Below are positions 17,064 through 26,475 of a stretch of 64,000 bases of DNA, piece by piece. How positions within the stretch are numbered: position 1 is the stretch's first letter; each line of letters opens with the position of its first letter. A program made the translations under genes and the position numbers. The stretch is from Ohtaekwangia sp966211525 (lineage in GTDB: Bacteria > Bacteroidota > Bacteroidia > Cytophagales > Cyclobacteriaceae): assembly GCA_966211525.1 (NCBI GenBank), contig CBIHOZ010000010.1:12891-76890 (forward strand). Reading direction: 5' to 3'. The notes below the pieces were generated by a model. It was not told where the DNA came from and made no database searches. It saw only the letters and a list, made by a program, of their open reading frames with translations.

Positions 17064-19655
17064 TTGATCAGGAAATTTACCATACTATGCGTTGTCATGC
17101 TGCTGTCAGGATACCTCAAAGCACAGCTCTCCTCCGAGCGAAGTGCATGGAGCAGTCTGTCGAAACAAAAATGGGTGCGAGCACATGAACAGCTAAAAAA
17201 AATTCTTGATAAGGACACTGCGAATGCCGCAGCACATTATGTGATGGCCCACTACTTTTTTGCCCCGGCCAATCCGCAGTTTCACATCGACTCCGCTCAT
17301 CTTCATGCGGTGGCTTCGCTCCACGACTATAGCAGACTTACTCTGAAACAGCGTGAAAAAATGAAGCGTTTTCCGCTAGACAGTATGATAATCATACGTC
17401 TTGTTCAGCAGGTTGACAGTGCTGCTTTTCATCGCGCGCAACAACTTAATACTGAGGCTGCTTATACCTATTTTATAGATGTATTCCCCTCGGCCCGCGA
17501 GCGTTCGGAGGCACTGAAACTCCGTGATAAAGCGGCCTTCGCGGAGGCACAAACGATCAATACACACCAGGCATTTTCATCCTATATATATAAGTATCCG
17601 GAGGGAAGCCAGCTCGCAGAAGCCAGGTCGCTCTATGAAAAATTACTCTTCGAAGAAAAGACCCGCGATAAACGTTTGGAGAGTTATGAAATATTTCTGC
17701 GGGTACATCCGCATACCACGCATCGAAAGGAAGCCGAGCAACATATTTTTGAAATTGCTACTGCTTCGGGAACGATTGAAAGCTTCCGTAATTTTTTACA
17801 ACGGTATCCCCAGAGCATGTTTCGCGAGCGTGCCGAACAAATTTTGTATTACCTGCAGGCCGAAGAACCACCAGCCCAACCGTTGCGGGGTGGTGCAGCC
17901 GACTCCAGCAATGTCTACACATTACCGCGCCATTACCTCGTTCCGTTTTTGGAACAAAATGGCTTTGGGTTTATGGATGAGAATGGAAGTGAAGTAATTG
18001 CTCCGGAAGTTGATGAGCTGAATGATGAATACCGTTGTGGTAATATTGATGAAGATGTAGTGGTGTTGCCGGGCCGAGTAGTAAGTCGTAACGGTACACT
18101 GGTATATAAAGGAGAAGTTACTTCCGTAGATGACCTCGGCTCCGGTTTTCTGCTCATTGAAAATCAGCACTGCATAAAGGTGATGCATAAGACCGGATTC
18201 AACCCGGGAGATCCGTGTGTAGAAGACGCGAAGGTGCTGAATGGAAAACTGCTCGCACTGAAGAAAGATGGAAAGTGGTCCGTTCGTACATTGACCGGTT
18301 TGCAACTGCTGCCCTTCGAATGGGACAATATAGCCTATGCAGGAGATGTACTGATCTTTCAACGCGACAATCAATTCAGACTCGCCACAACGGATGCTAT
18401 AGCCGCTATTGCCAACCAGGAGTTGCCCCGGCTAAAAGATGCATTTGAGGAAGTGAAGCCCTGGCCCAACGGACGCATCTGGGCACGTGCCGGAAAATTT
18501 GAAGGTGTATTCGATCAGCAACTCAATGTATATATACCTTTCAAGGAACAACGACTGCTGCCGGCATTCTTTGGTGCGCAGGCTCATGAAGAAAATCAAT
18601 GGCTGCTCTATAATACAGAGGGTGAATCCACTGAGCCGTGTGATACAGTATTGGTCAGCAAGCCGTGGGCTACAGCACGCGTTCAAAAGAAGTGGCGTCT
18701 ATACCTACCGTTGCAACAGCTTTCTCCGCGGGCCACATACGACTCTGTTTTTTTTGCAGGCACATTTGCCATCGGTACACGAAACGACAGCACCTTTATA
18801 CATGGCACCGAAGGAAAGACACTGCTGAAAATAAAAGGTCTTGCGAAAATAGAATTTGTTCCGGCACAGGACTCATCTGCGTTCTTTATACTCGATCACG
18901 GAGACAAAAAGATTCTATATAATCATACCGGACAAAAACTTTTCGCAGTAGTGTATGATCGCATTCACCATGCCGGCAAAAATATATTTGTTGTTACCAA
19001 ACGCGATAAGAAAGGGCTGGCCGCTGTCGATGGCAAATTACTGCTGTCGGTAGAGTATGATGCCATTGGTATGGAAAGTCAGGGAACGGTATCATTACTG
19101 AAAGCGAAAAAATTTGGACTATATGATGTACAGCGCAAGAAACTGATCAAGCCGGAGTATGGTAAAAACCTGTCGCTATATAATGAACGCGTACTCGTTG
19201 CATTGAAGAATGGCTCGTATGGTTTTATAGGATGGGACAATAAACCGCTGAGTAATTTTGAATTTGCCGAAGTGCAGCCATGGAACGATACACTTGCCTG
19301 GGTAAAAAAGAATTTCATGTGGATGCTGTACAACCTGAAAACCAAAAAGACGCAACTCGACAAGATCAGGAACCTGAAACTGATATTGGACAAGACAAAC
19401 GAACGACTTGCCATTGTACAGCAGGACAATGCCTATGGTGTGATACACAGTACGAAGGGCATGATCATCCCGTTAAACTTCAGTGATATTGTAAACGTAG
19501 GCTCCGCAGAAAAACCTCTGTATTTTACAGAGAAGCATGTGGAGGAGGCTTCTGTTTTTGTGGTGATCTACTACAACCACGAAGGCAAATTTTTGCGCAA
19601 GGAAATTTATGAGCAGGATGACTATGAGAAAATCTATTGCTCCGATCACAAGTAA
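17064..19655 (+). CDS. Exported WG-repeat protein with N-terminal TPR-like region
   Basis: An 863-residue protein. The signal peptide is MIRKFTILCVVMLLSGYLKA, cleaved before Q. Residues about 30-265 are helical with TPR-like spacing (DKDTANAAAHYVMAHYFFAP; FRNFLQRYPQSMFRERAEQI). From about 285 on, WG/KWGLV-like beta repeats follow, for example FLEQNGFGFMDENGSEVIAP, LALKKDGKWSVRTLTGLQLL, LKAKKFGLYDVQRKKLIKPE and LKNGSYGFIGWDNKPLSNFE. WG repeats form beta-propeller-like or solenoid binding surfaces of unknown ligand. The start is TTG: an in-frame TAG lies 11 codons upstream with no ATG or GTG between, and the signal peptide begins exactly there. Function unknown; probably periplasmic or secreted scaffold. 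Confidence 0.88.
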   Translation: MIRKFTILCVVMLLSGYLKAQLSSERSAWSSLSKQKWVRAHEQLKKILDKDTANAAAHYVMAHYFFAPANPQFHIDSAHLHAVASLHDYSRLTLKQREKMKRFPLDSMIIIRLVQQVDSAAFHRAQQLNTEAAYTYFIDVFPSARERSEALKLRDKAAFAEAQTINTHQAFSSYIYKYPEGSQLAEARSLYEKLLFEEKTRDKRLESYEIFLRVHPHTTHRKEAEQHIFEIATASGTIESFRNFLQRYPQSMFRERAEQILYYLQAEEPPAQPLRGGAADSSNVYTLPRHYLVPFLEQNGFGFMDENGSEVIAPEVDELNDEYRCGNIDEDVVVLPGRVVSRNGTLVYKGEVTSVDDLGSGFLLIENQHCIKVMHKTGFNPGDPCVEDAKVLNGKLLALKKDGKWSVRTLTGLQLLPFEWDNIAYAGDVLIFQRDNQFRLATTDAIAAIANQELPRLKDAFEEVKPWPNGRIWARAGKFEGVFDQQLNVYIPFKEQRLLPAFFGAQAHEENQWLLYNTEGESTEPCDTVLVSKPWATARVQKKWRLYLPLQQLSPRATYDSVFFAGTFAIGTRNDSTFIHGTEGKTLLKIKGLAKIEFVPAQDSSAFFILDHGDKKILYNHTGQKLFAVVYDRIHHAGKNIFVVTKRDKKGLAAVDGKLLLSVEYDAIGMESQGTVSLLKAKKFGLYDVQRKKLIKPEYGKNLSLYNERVLVALKNGSYGFIGWDNKPLSNFEFAEVQPWNDTLAWVKKNFMWMLYNLKTKKTQLDKIRNLKLILDKTNERLAIVQQDNAYGVIHSTKGMIIPLNFSDIVNVGSAEKPLYFTEKHVEEASVFVVIYYNHEGKFLRKEIYEQDDYEKIYCSDHK

Positions 19656-19750
19656 TAACCGGTAAAACGGTTCAACAGCTTTTTTAGTAATTTCGATTTT
19701 CCGTTCGGAATTTTTCGCTCAACTCTGCATCCGTTTTTAACCCAAATTGA

Positions 19751-21505
19751 ATGATGATGAAATATAGTTTCATGCTCGTGATGGTTGCCTGTGCGTATGG
19801 GATAAAGGCACAGCCCGCAACACAAAAGACGTATTGCAACCCGATGGATATAAACTATCGGTATAACTACGAACAACTCAACGATAGTATATCATACCGC
19901 TCTGGTGCCGACCCGGTTATTGTGAATCATAAAGGTGAGTACTATTTGTTCGTTACGATTTCAGGAGGTTACTGGCACTCCAAAGACCTCGTAAACTGGA
20001 ACTATATCGTGCCGAACAAGTGGCCGATGGAAGATATGTGTGCCCCGGCCGCCATCTCGGTTCGCGATACACTGTATTTGTTTCAGTCTACATTCGAGCA
20101 GCGCCCTATATTATTTACCACTACGCCTGAAAATGGTAAACTATATTTTTATAATCGTTGGCTGCCACGTTTGCCGAAAGATGTAGGTCCGTGGGACCCT
20201 GCGCTTTTCTACGATGAAGAATTGGACAAGTGGTATATGTACTGGGGCTCTTCGAATGTACATCCCATATATGGAAGTGAACTGGACAAAAACCTTCGTC
20301 TCAAGTATAAAGGTGACTATAAAGAGTTGATATACCTGCATCCGGAAGAACATGGGTGGGAGCGTTTCGGTCGCGATCATCGCTCTACGATAACGCCATT
20401 TACAGAAGGTGCCTGGATGACGAAGCACAATGGTAAATATTATCTTCAGTATGGTGCGCCCGGCACAGAGTATAATGTATATGCTAACGGTACATATGTA
20501 GGCGATCATCCGCTTGGTCCTTTTACGTATGCGCCTTACAACCCTGTATCGTATAAACCCGGTGGCTTCGTAACGGGTGCCGGGCATGGCAATACATTTC
20601 AGGACAACTATGGTAACTATTGGAACACCGGTACACCGTGGGTTGCTGTGAACTGGAATTTTGAAAGACGCATCGCGATGTTCCCAACTGGTTTTGACAA
20701 GGATGGACAGATGTTTGCCAACACACGCTTTGGTGATCTGCCGCATCACTTGCCAACAAAGAAATGGCAAAGTAAAGATGAACTCTTCACCGGGTGGATG
20801 CTGCTGTCCTATAAGAAGCCCGCTACGGCATCATCTGTATTGGACACCTTTACAGTAGCCAACATTACCGATGAGAATCCGCGCACATTCTGGGTGGCAA
20901 AACAAAATAAAGAAGGCGAGAGCGTAAAGATCGATTTACAACAGGTACAAACGATACATGCTGTCCAGGTAAATTTCACGGACTATAAATCAAACATCTA
21001 CGATGGCTTTGACCCGAAGATCTATACCCAGTTCAGAATATATACTTCTGCAGACGGCAAGCAATGGAAAAAAGAATTTGATCTGAGTAACGAAAAACGC
21101 GATCGTCCCAATGCATACCTGGAGTTGCCACAACCGGTTAAAGCCCGCTATATCAAATACGAACATATATATGTAGCCTCGCCAAATCTCGCGATCAGCG
21201 ATATACGTGTATTCGGAAAAGGCAGCGGCAAGGTCCCCAAGACACCTGCTAAATTTACGGCAGTCCGCGACAGCGATCCGCGCAACGCCTTTGTAAAATG
21301 GCAAAAAGTACCCGGAGCCACCGGCTACAATATACTCTGGGGAATAGCCAAAGATAAACTATACCAAACCTACCAGGTCTTCGCAGACCAACCTGAGTCC
21401 CTCGAAGTACGCGCCCTGACAAAAGGCGTAAGTTATTATTTTGCTATAGAAGCATTTAATGAAAATGGAGTATCTGCGGTGAGCGAAGCAGTGTATGTGA
21501 AATAG
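19751..21505 (+). CDS. Exported GH43-family glycoside hydrolase with F5/8C-like and fibronectin III-like domains
   Basis: A 584-residue secreted enzyme. Signal peptide is about 1-21. The five-bladed propeller catalytic domain (about 45-350) has three candidate acidic residues: Asp54 (SGADPVIV), Asp149 (GPWDPALFYDE) and Glu219 (PFTEGAWM). A discoidin-like carbohydrate-binding module follows (about 355-485; KPATASSVLDTFTVANITDE, ARYIKYEHIYV), then a fibronectin III-like domain (about 495-583; VKWQKVPGATGYNILWG). GH43 enzymes hydrolyse arabinose, xylose or galactose linkages; the exact substrate is not visible. It is convergent with the secreted esterase and close to a GH3 gene, which suggests plant cell-wall glycan use. 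The stop codon is overlapped by the start of a repeat cluster. Confidence 0.9.
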   Translation: MMMKYSFMLVMVACAYGIKAQPATQKTYCNPMDINYRYNYEQLNDSISYRSGADPVIVNHKGEYYLFVTISGGYWHSKDLVNWNYIVPNKWPMEDMCAPAAISVRDTLYLFQSTFEQRPILFTTTPENGKLYFYNRWLPRLPKDVGPWDPALFYDEELDKWYMYWGSSNVHPIYGSELDKNLRLKYKGDYKELIYLHPEEHGWERFGRDHRSTITPFTEGAWMTKHNGKYYLQYGAPGTEYNVYANGTYVGDHPLGPFTYAPYNPVSYKPGGFVTGAGHGNTFQDNYGNYWNTGTPWVAVNWNFERRIAMFPTGFDKDGQMFANTRFGDLPHHLPTKKWQSKDELFTGWMLLSYKKPATASSVLDTFTVANITDENPRTFWVAKQNKEGESVKIDLQQVQTIHAVQVNFTDYKSNIYDGFDPKIYTQFRIYTSADGKQWKKEFDLSNEKRDRPNAYLELPQPVKARYIKYEHIYVASPNLAISDIRVFGKGSGKVPKTPAKFTAVRDSDPRNAFVKWQKVPGATGYNILWGIAKDKLYQTYQVFADQPESLEVRALTKGVSYYFAIEAFNENGVSAVSEAVYVK

Positions 21506-21772
21506 CTGCGAGCTTTGAGCTGTGAGCCGCGAGAATTTGGAATCAAGAAGTTAGAAGTAAGAAGGGCTGCTGGCTTCTGGTTGCTAGCTGCTGGGGGGAT
21601 GAAGGTATATTTGCGTTTAACACTCCTCACCAGTTTGCCGCAGGCAAACTTTTAACATTCTTACTTCTTACTTCTTACTTCTGGCTTCTTACTTCTATTT
21701 TCTTATTAGCAACGAACACGTCTAAACTAAAACAATTCCACTGGCAGCTAGTAGCTAGCAGCTCGAGGCTTC
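21504..21772. repeat. Large composite inverted repeat of intergenic words between convergent genes
   Basis: Order on the + strand: inverted CTCGCAGC-type word (21504-21533), inverted TTCTTACTTC-type word (21545-21564), GGCTGCTGGCTTCTGG-type word (21564-21593), an 8-bp hairpin AGTTTGCC-GCA-GGCAAACT (21632-21650), a direct TTCTTACTTC array (21658-21696), and a CTGGCAGCTAGTAGC-type word (21738-21772). The outer words are roughly mirror images. The first word begins inside the TAG stop of the GH43 gene. The whole 304-bp gap to 21810 holds no gene. Confidence 0.8.
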
Positions 21773-21809
21773 TCCCTTGGTAGCGCGATTCGTTCCTCTA
21801 ATAACGATT

Positions 21810-23468
21810 TTATTTAGTAGTAACAACAGAGCCCATAGCATTTTTTGCATCGGCAGGCAGTTTCCAGTTTTGATCGAAGTATCCTTCGGATATTACTGAT
21901 GCTGTGGTGCCTTTGAATAATATATAGTCTTTGAATTGATTGAGCGCGAGCAGGGCAGGAGGCAGGAACGGCAATGAACCCGGTTGTGCGCCAGCCCACC
22001 ACGGTAAACCTGAACTTACAACGATATAGTGTCCATCAACAGGAAGTATATAAAGCAGACCATACTCATTGGCAGATGCGTTGTTTAGCTGTACCGGCAA
22101 CTTGTCGCTATATTTAGCAATCAGCGAATTGGTTTCTTTTGTTCCGAACAAGATCAGGTTGGAGCTTTCAAGATCGCTCGGTCTTACGTCTTTATCCGAC
22201 AACACTCTCGGGAATACCATAATTCTTCCGAGGAAAGCATTGCGATAGAACGACCAGTTAGCAGCTTGTGCGGCTACATCGGCACGTGCCTTCAATTCGG
22301 CTTCAGATGGATTGCCACCGGTGCCGTACACATAGACGTGTCGTTGTGAGAACGCAGCACCGATCGGCCCTTCAGCACCGGTACGTTTCGCAGTAGCAGC
22401 AGGTTCATATTTACCAGTTGCCCACTTGCCTTGTGCTTCGGTAAATGAAATGGATTCAGCTGTGGCTGTCTTTACTTTCTTGCCATTGATAGTAATTTGC
22501 AAAGGTTTTGCTGCATCGAATTTCGGATGTCCTTTCAGTTGCAGGGTAAATGCACCGAGGTTACTTGCAGTAATGTCGAGTTGATTAGGTGCCGTAAATT
22601 TAGCATCGATCGTAGAGAGTGTTCCGGGTGTTAACTGATCGAAACGAACCCAGTACGCGCTGCTATATTTATAGTTTTTCGAATTGAACAGAACGCGGTC
22701 CGGAAATTTATTGCGTTTGAATTTGCCGAACCACTCGAAGGCAGCTTCATCTTTATAGGCATTCTCCCAGCTGTTGTGGTTCACACCCGGGTACTCGGTA
22801 TAGGACACATTAACGCCAACATCTTTCAATCGCTTTGTCCAATCGCGCGAAACAGAAACCGGCACAGCCTGATCCTGGTCACCGTGGTGGAAGAACATTG
22901 GTAAATTTAGAGCGTTGGGAATAAGATCATCAGTTCCCTTCGGAGGCGCTGGACATACCGGGAACAACGCAGCCCATATATCCGGACGTGTTAATCCGAT
23001 CCACAACGTTCCGCCACCACCCATGGAAAGTCCTGTCAGGTATATACGGTCTTCATCGATGGAGAAGCGACTCTTTACATCTGCCAGTACATCCATCACA
23101 TCCTGCTCGGCTACACCCTGGTAGCCCATCGTGCCGCGAGCATACGGTGAGGCAACAATATACTCCACATCTTTCCATTCGGGAAAATAGCGTGTAGCTT
23201 CTACGTCAGTCTCGCCATTGGCGTTACTCTTTCCAAACACTCTGCGCAACGAGAGACGGTGATTGGAGCCGGCACCATGCAACATAATTACCAGCGGATA
23301 TTTTTTATTCTCATCGTAGTTCTTCGGGAGATATAGTCCATAAGGTTGTTCAGTGTCGTCAACATCGGAAAAGAACGTTAATACCTGTGGACCACTTTTC
23401 AGTTTTTGGGCTGATGCTGTCAAGGCAGTTGCCAGGCAAAGCAGTAAAATCAAGCGTATGGTTTTCAT
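21810..23468 (-). CDS. Secreted serine esterase (alpha/beta hydrolase, carbohydrate-esterase-like) with C-terminal extension
   Basis: A 552-residue exported hydrolase. The signal peptide is MKTIRLILLLCLATALTASA. The alpha/beta-hydrolase domain (about 25-260) has oxyanion motif MLHGAGS, nucleophile Ser148 (LTGLSMGGGGT), acid Asp199 (HHGDQDQAVP) and His231 (GVNHNSWE), typical of prolyl-oligopeptidase-like esterases such as acetylxylan or feruloyl esterases. The remaining ~290 residues (about 262-552) form a beta-rich and then mixed domain of unknown role, seen in similar peptidase/esterase annotations. A TTG nine bases upstream is also in frame; the ATG at 23468 gives the better signal peptide. 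It lies downstream of GH3 on the same strand but after a terminator. Confidence 0.88.
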   Translation of the reverse strand: MKTIRLILLLCLATALTASAQKLKSGPQVLTFFSDVDDTEQPYGLYLPKNYDENKKYPLVIMLHGAGSNHRLSLRRVFGKSNANGETDVEATRYFPEWKDVEYIVASPYARGTMGYQGVAEQDVMDVLADVKSRFSIDEDRIYLTGLSMGGGGTLWIGLTRPDIWAALFPVCPAPPKGTDDLIPNALNLPMFFHHGDQDQAVPVSVSRDWTKRLKDVGVNVSYTEYPGVNHNSWENAYKDEAAFEWFGKFKRNKFPDRVLFNSKNYKYSSAYWVRFDQLTPGTLSTIDAKFTAPNQLDITASNLGAFTLQLKGHPKFDAAKPLQITINGKKVKTATAESISFTEAQGKWATGKYEPAATAKRTGAEGPIGAAFSQRHVYVYGTGGNPSEAELKARADVAAQAANWSFYRNAFLGRIMVFPRVLSDKDVRPSDLESSNLILFGTKETNSLIAKYSDKLPVQLNNASANEYGLLYILPVDGHYIVVSSGLPWWAGAQPGSLPFLPPALLALNQFKDYILFKGTTASVISEGYFDQNWKLPADAKNAMGSVVTTK

Positions 23469-23575
23469 TGCTGTCAAATATTGATTTATGGGAATTGATT
23501 GTTATTTCAATGTAACACATTTATAGCACCACTATCAAATGATTTTTTTATGGAAGGATCGTATACTAAAAGCAA

Positions 23576-23594
23576 GGCCCGGATCACCCGGGCC
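23576..23594 (-). terminator. Terminator downstream of the GH3 gene
   Basis: On the minus strand GGCCCGGG and CCGGGCC form a GC-rich stem with a short loop, followed by TTGCTTTT. It separates the GH3 gene from the esterase gene. Confidence 0.75.
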
Positions 23595-23624
23595 CCGCTA
23601 ACCTGTAAATGAAAAAACTGTCAA

Positions 23625-25505
23625 TTAATACTGAAGTCCGTGGCCGAACTTATATAGCGGATCTTTCGAGTCATACGGAACATCTTCCTGCTGGTTGCGC
23701 ACCGCTTCCATCGATGATGGTAATTCGAGGGGAAGTTTACCTTCCGGTTTTGCTTTCCCGAAAATAACATCCAGCACAGCGGCATCACTTGCACCGAAAT
23801 CTGCCAGCAAGCCTTTTGCTTTTTCATTGATCTCCGGAATTACCGCCGGACGATCTATATAGATGTCAACAATCGTAGGTACCGTTTTCAACAGCATAAG
23901 AATGCTGTCCTTTTGTGTTCCTTTAAAATCAAGATCACCATGGTGGAAACCTCTCGCGAAAAAGTTTTTGGTCTCTACCGGGTACCATGGAGTATTTAAA
24001 CGAATGATCGCTATATCTGCCAGCTCCAGTTTGGCAACTACTTCGCCATATTGTGCTGCCACGGTAGGATTGATGTTCTTGATATATAGCTTGAGTTTAC
24101 CCGACTCCAGCGGTAATATAGTTTTGTCTTTTACTTTGTCGTTCTTTAGTAACGTTATGGCTCTGCGTTGTGCTGCTTCACCGGCTTTCATAAATTCGTC
24201 TTTACCAATGGTAGCAACAGCTTCATCGATATTTATATAGGGATTCTCGAACAGCCCGAGTTCAAATTTCTGGCGGAGTAATCTTTTTACGGATTGATCG
24301 ATGCGCGCCTCCGTAAGCTTGCCATCCTTTACCAGTTTCACAACGTGGTGGGCACAATCTTCACCACCGAACTGATCCACACCAGCGTTCAATGCTTTGA
24401 GTACACGCTCTTCTTCTGAGAGGTTCTCAACGCCCCATGCACGTGCAGGCCATACCACATCGCCCATTTTTGCATCGGTAATTAAACCCCAGTCGGTACA
24501 TACTACACCATCATATTTATACTTGTCGCGCAGCAATCCGGTGATGATATCTTTATTGAATCCGAATGCCACATTCTCGCTCGTCTGATCCGTTGGTATA
24601 CCATAATACGGCATGATCGCAGCTGTGTGTGCTTCGAACGCAGCCTCGAACGGAATCAGGTGATAATTAAAATTCTTCCCCGGATATACCTGTCCTTTTT
24701 GAAATTCAAAATGCGGATCGAGTCCTTCCTTCTGCGGCCCGCCTCCCGAAAAGTGTTTCGTCATACATGCCACACTGTTCGAATCAAGTTTGTCGCCCTG
24801 AAAGCCTTTTATATAGGCCTTCACTAACTTAGCCGACAGCCTGGCGTCTTCGCCAAATGTACCGCTGATGCGTGGCCAGCGTGGTTCTGTAGCGAGGTCG
24901 GCCATCGGGTGTAAAGCTTCGCGTATACCGGCTGCTACATATTCCTGTCTAGCTATATCAGCATGTTGCTCCATTAGTTTTTCATCGCCTATAGCAGCAA
25001 AGCCCAAGGGTTCCGGCCATTGTGAAAAATCATTGGCTGTCATGGAAAATATATTGTTGCTAAAGGCATTGCGCGGATCCGAAGCGATTGTCAGTGGTAT
25101 ACCGAGTCTTGTTTTCTCTTCGGCAAACTTCTGCAGGTTGTTATACCACGTGGCCAGTATCTTTTTAGGAGGCACCGCCCACACGTTAAAGTGCGTCATA
25201 TACTTCTCCGTCATCAGCTTGCTGGCAACCGGTGCAAAGGCAAACATACCTTCACCGGGTTTATCATCAATAGAGCCATCGTTGTTGATGCGCGTTCCGT
25301 TTATGAAAAGCATCCCGGCTTTTTCTTCCAGTGTCATTTGCTTTAACAGGTCATCGATACGCTTGTCGATCGGCTCGCGTGAATCTTCATATACATCGCG
25401 TTTACCGTTTTTGTTGAGATCGCGATAGGGAGTTTTATCCGAGCAGGATGACAATGCGGCCAGGGCGATCACCGAGCCGTATAGTATGTTAACTGGTTTG
25501 ATCAT
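23625..25505 (-). CDS. GH3-family beta-glycosidase, lipoprotein
   Basis: A 626-residue lipoprotein: lipobox ALSSC with Cys21. Next comes an EF-hand-like loop DLNKNGKRDVYEDSREP (about 29-45), found in several Bacteroidota GH3 enzymes. The TIM-barrel domain contains KHFSGGGPQKEG (about 250-261) and the nucleophile Asp338 in YDGVVCTDWGL. The C-terminal alpha/beta sandwich follows (RRAITLLKNDK near residue 445), ending LYKFGHGLQY. Role: release of terminal beta-linked glucose or xylose from oligosaccharides, probably at the periplasmic face or cell surface. A perfect 14-bp palindrome lies 18 bp before its start and a divergent Nudix regulator gene follows, so local control is likely. Confidence 0.95.
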   Translation of the reverse strand: MIKPVNILYGSVIALAALSSCSDKTPYRDLNKNGKRDVYEDSREPIDKRIDDLLKQMTLEEKAGMLFINGTRINNDGSIDDKPGEGMFAFAPVASKLMTEKYMTHFNVWAVPPKKILATWYNNLQKFAEEKTRLGIPLTIASDPRNAFSNNIFSMTANDFSQWPEPLGFAAIGDEKLMEQHADIARQEYVAAGIREALHPMADLATEPRWPRISGTFGEDARLSAKLVKAYIKGFQGDKLDSNSVACMTKHFSGGGPQKEGLDPHFEFQKGQVYPGKNFNYHLIPFEAAFEAHTAAIMPYYGIPTDQTSENVAFGFNKDIITGLLRDKYKYDGVVCTDWGLITDAKMGDVVWPARAWGVENLSEEERVLKALNAGVDQFGGEDCAHHVVKLVKDGKLTEARIDQSVKRLLRQKFELGLFENPYINIDEAVATIGKDEFMKAGEAAQRRAITLLKNDKVKDKTILPLESGKLKLYIKNINPTVAAQYGEVVAKLELADIAIIRLNTPWYPVETKNFFARGFHHGDLDFKGTQKDSILMLLKTVPTIVDIYIDRPAVIPEINEKAKGLLADFGASDAAVLDVIFGKAKPEGKLPLELPSSMEAVRNQQEDVPYDSKDPLYKFGHGLQY

Positions 25506-25522
25506 AGAGTCTGGTTATTGTG

Positions 25523-25536
25523 TTGTGTATACACAA
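25523..25536. promoter_or_regulatory. Perfect 14-bp palindrome, candidate operator between GH3 and the Nudix regulator
   Basis: TTGTGTATACACAA is self-complementary. A partial second copy, ATTGTGTTACCAAT-like, follows at about 25550. Its place in the GH3 leader suggests repression by the adjacent Nudix/winged-helix protein; this is inferred, not shown. Confidence 0.6.
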
Positions 25537-25640
25537 TGATAAGTATTATTCATTGTGTTACCAATACGCATTGAAAGCGTGTAGAAACATTTTTATAGTA
25601 TCGTGTAAAAATCCGCGTCCAATCGCGATATTTGAACGAT

Positions 25641-26393
25641 ATGGATAGGGAAAAACAGTTACGGGATTTTTTGCTGAAAGGTGACAAAACCTATATGCCC
25701 CGGGTTTCAGTGGACTGTGTGATCTTTGGATTTCACGAAGATCAACTCAAGGTATTGCTGCTGCGCTGGAAGGACGGACGTTGGTGTTTACCGGGAGGAT
25801 TTGTAAAATGGGATGAATCTGTTGATGACTCTGCCGTACGAACTTTACAGGAGCGTACAGCACTGAATAATATATACCTGCAGCAGTTCCATACCTTCGG
25901 TGCGCCCGATCGCGAACGCGGTAAAAAACTGAAAGGTATACCCGATAGCAAGAAGAGCTGGATGCACGACCGCTTCGTATCCATTGGATACTATGCACTG
26001 GTTGAATTCTCAAAAGTAAATCCGGTTCCGGACTGGCTAAGTGATGCGTGCCATTGGTGGGATATACATAAAGTGCCGGCCCTGATCTACGATCACAATG
26101 AAATGGTAGAGAAAGCATTGGAGAAATTACGCTCGAGTCTCAACGATCACCCGGTAGGCTATAGCTTGCTGCAGGAGAAATTTACTATGCCCGAACTGCA
26201 GCGGCTCTATGAAACCATCCTGGATAAAAAACTTGATCGAAGAAATTTTCAAAAAAAAATGCTGAGTCTTGGTATTCTCGAACGACTGAAGGAACGCAAG
26301 ACTGGTGGCGCACACAAAGCTCCATTTCTGTATCGGTTCGATAAAAAGAAATACGAGCGAGCGATGAAGCAAGGTCTCAAACTAGGCTTCTGA
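25641..26393 (+). CDS. Nudix-domain transcriptional regulator with C-terminal winged helix (NrtR/AraR-like)
   Basis: A 250-residue cytoplasmic protein. The Nudix fold spans about 20-145, but the Nudix box (52-75) reads GGFVKWDES...VRTLQERTAL. The catalytic REx2EE core has become RTLQER, so hydrolase activity is unlikely. Residues about 165-245 form a winged helix (YSLLQEKFTMPELQRLYETI, then RRNFQKKMLSLGILERL). This architecture is known from NrtR and from sugar-responsive AraR-type regulators of Bacteroidota, which bind ADP-ribose or sugars with the inactive Nudix domain. It is divergent from GH3, so sugar-responsive control of the GH3/esterase/GH43 cluster is a good inference. An in-frame TTG three codons upstream was not chosen. 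Confidence 0.92.
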   Translation: MDREKQLRDFLLKGDKTYMPRVSVDCVIFGFHEDQLKVLLLRWKDGRWCLPGGFVKWDESVDDSAVRTLQERTALNNIYLQQFHTFGAPDRERGKKLKGIPDSKKSWMHDRFVSIGYYALVEFSKVNPVPDWLSDACHWWDIHKVPALIYDHNEMVEKALEKLRSSLNDHPVGYSLLQEKFTMPELQRLYETILDKKLDRRNFQKKMLSLGILERLKERKTGGAHKAPFLYRFDKKKYERAMKQGLKLGF

Positions 26394-26439
26394 AGTATAT
26401 ACTTGAAAAATCAGGTATAGTGTGCTGGTATGCATTTGC

Positions 26440-26447
26440 TATATTTG
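26440..26447 (+). promoter_or_regulatory. Candidate -7 promoter box (TATATTTG) for the RAYT gene
   Basis: Exact TAnnTTTG match 28 bp before the ATG at 26476. It argues against a start further upstream at 26422. Confidence 0.45.
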
Positions 26448-26475
26448 GACCGTTTGCTCTATAAACCACCGTTAC

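Noticed and set aside
20141..20770. 209-codon minus-strand open frame inside the GH43 gene
   Set aside because: Antisense shadow of a confident enzyme gene.
21658..21696. Short TTCTTACTTC tandem array considered as a CRISPR array
   Set aside because: No unique spacers, unit of about 7-10 bp, no cas genes in the window.
24868..25428. 186-codon plus-strand open frame inside the GH3 gene
   Set aside because: Antisense shadow; the GH3 catalytic motifs on the minus strand are complete.
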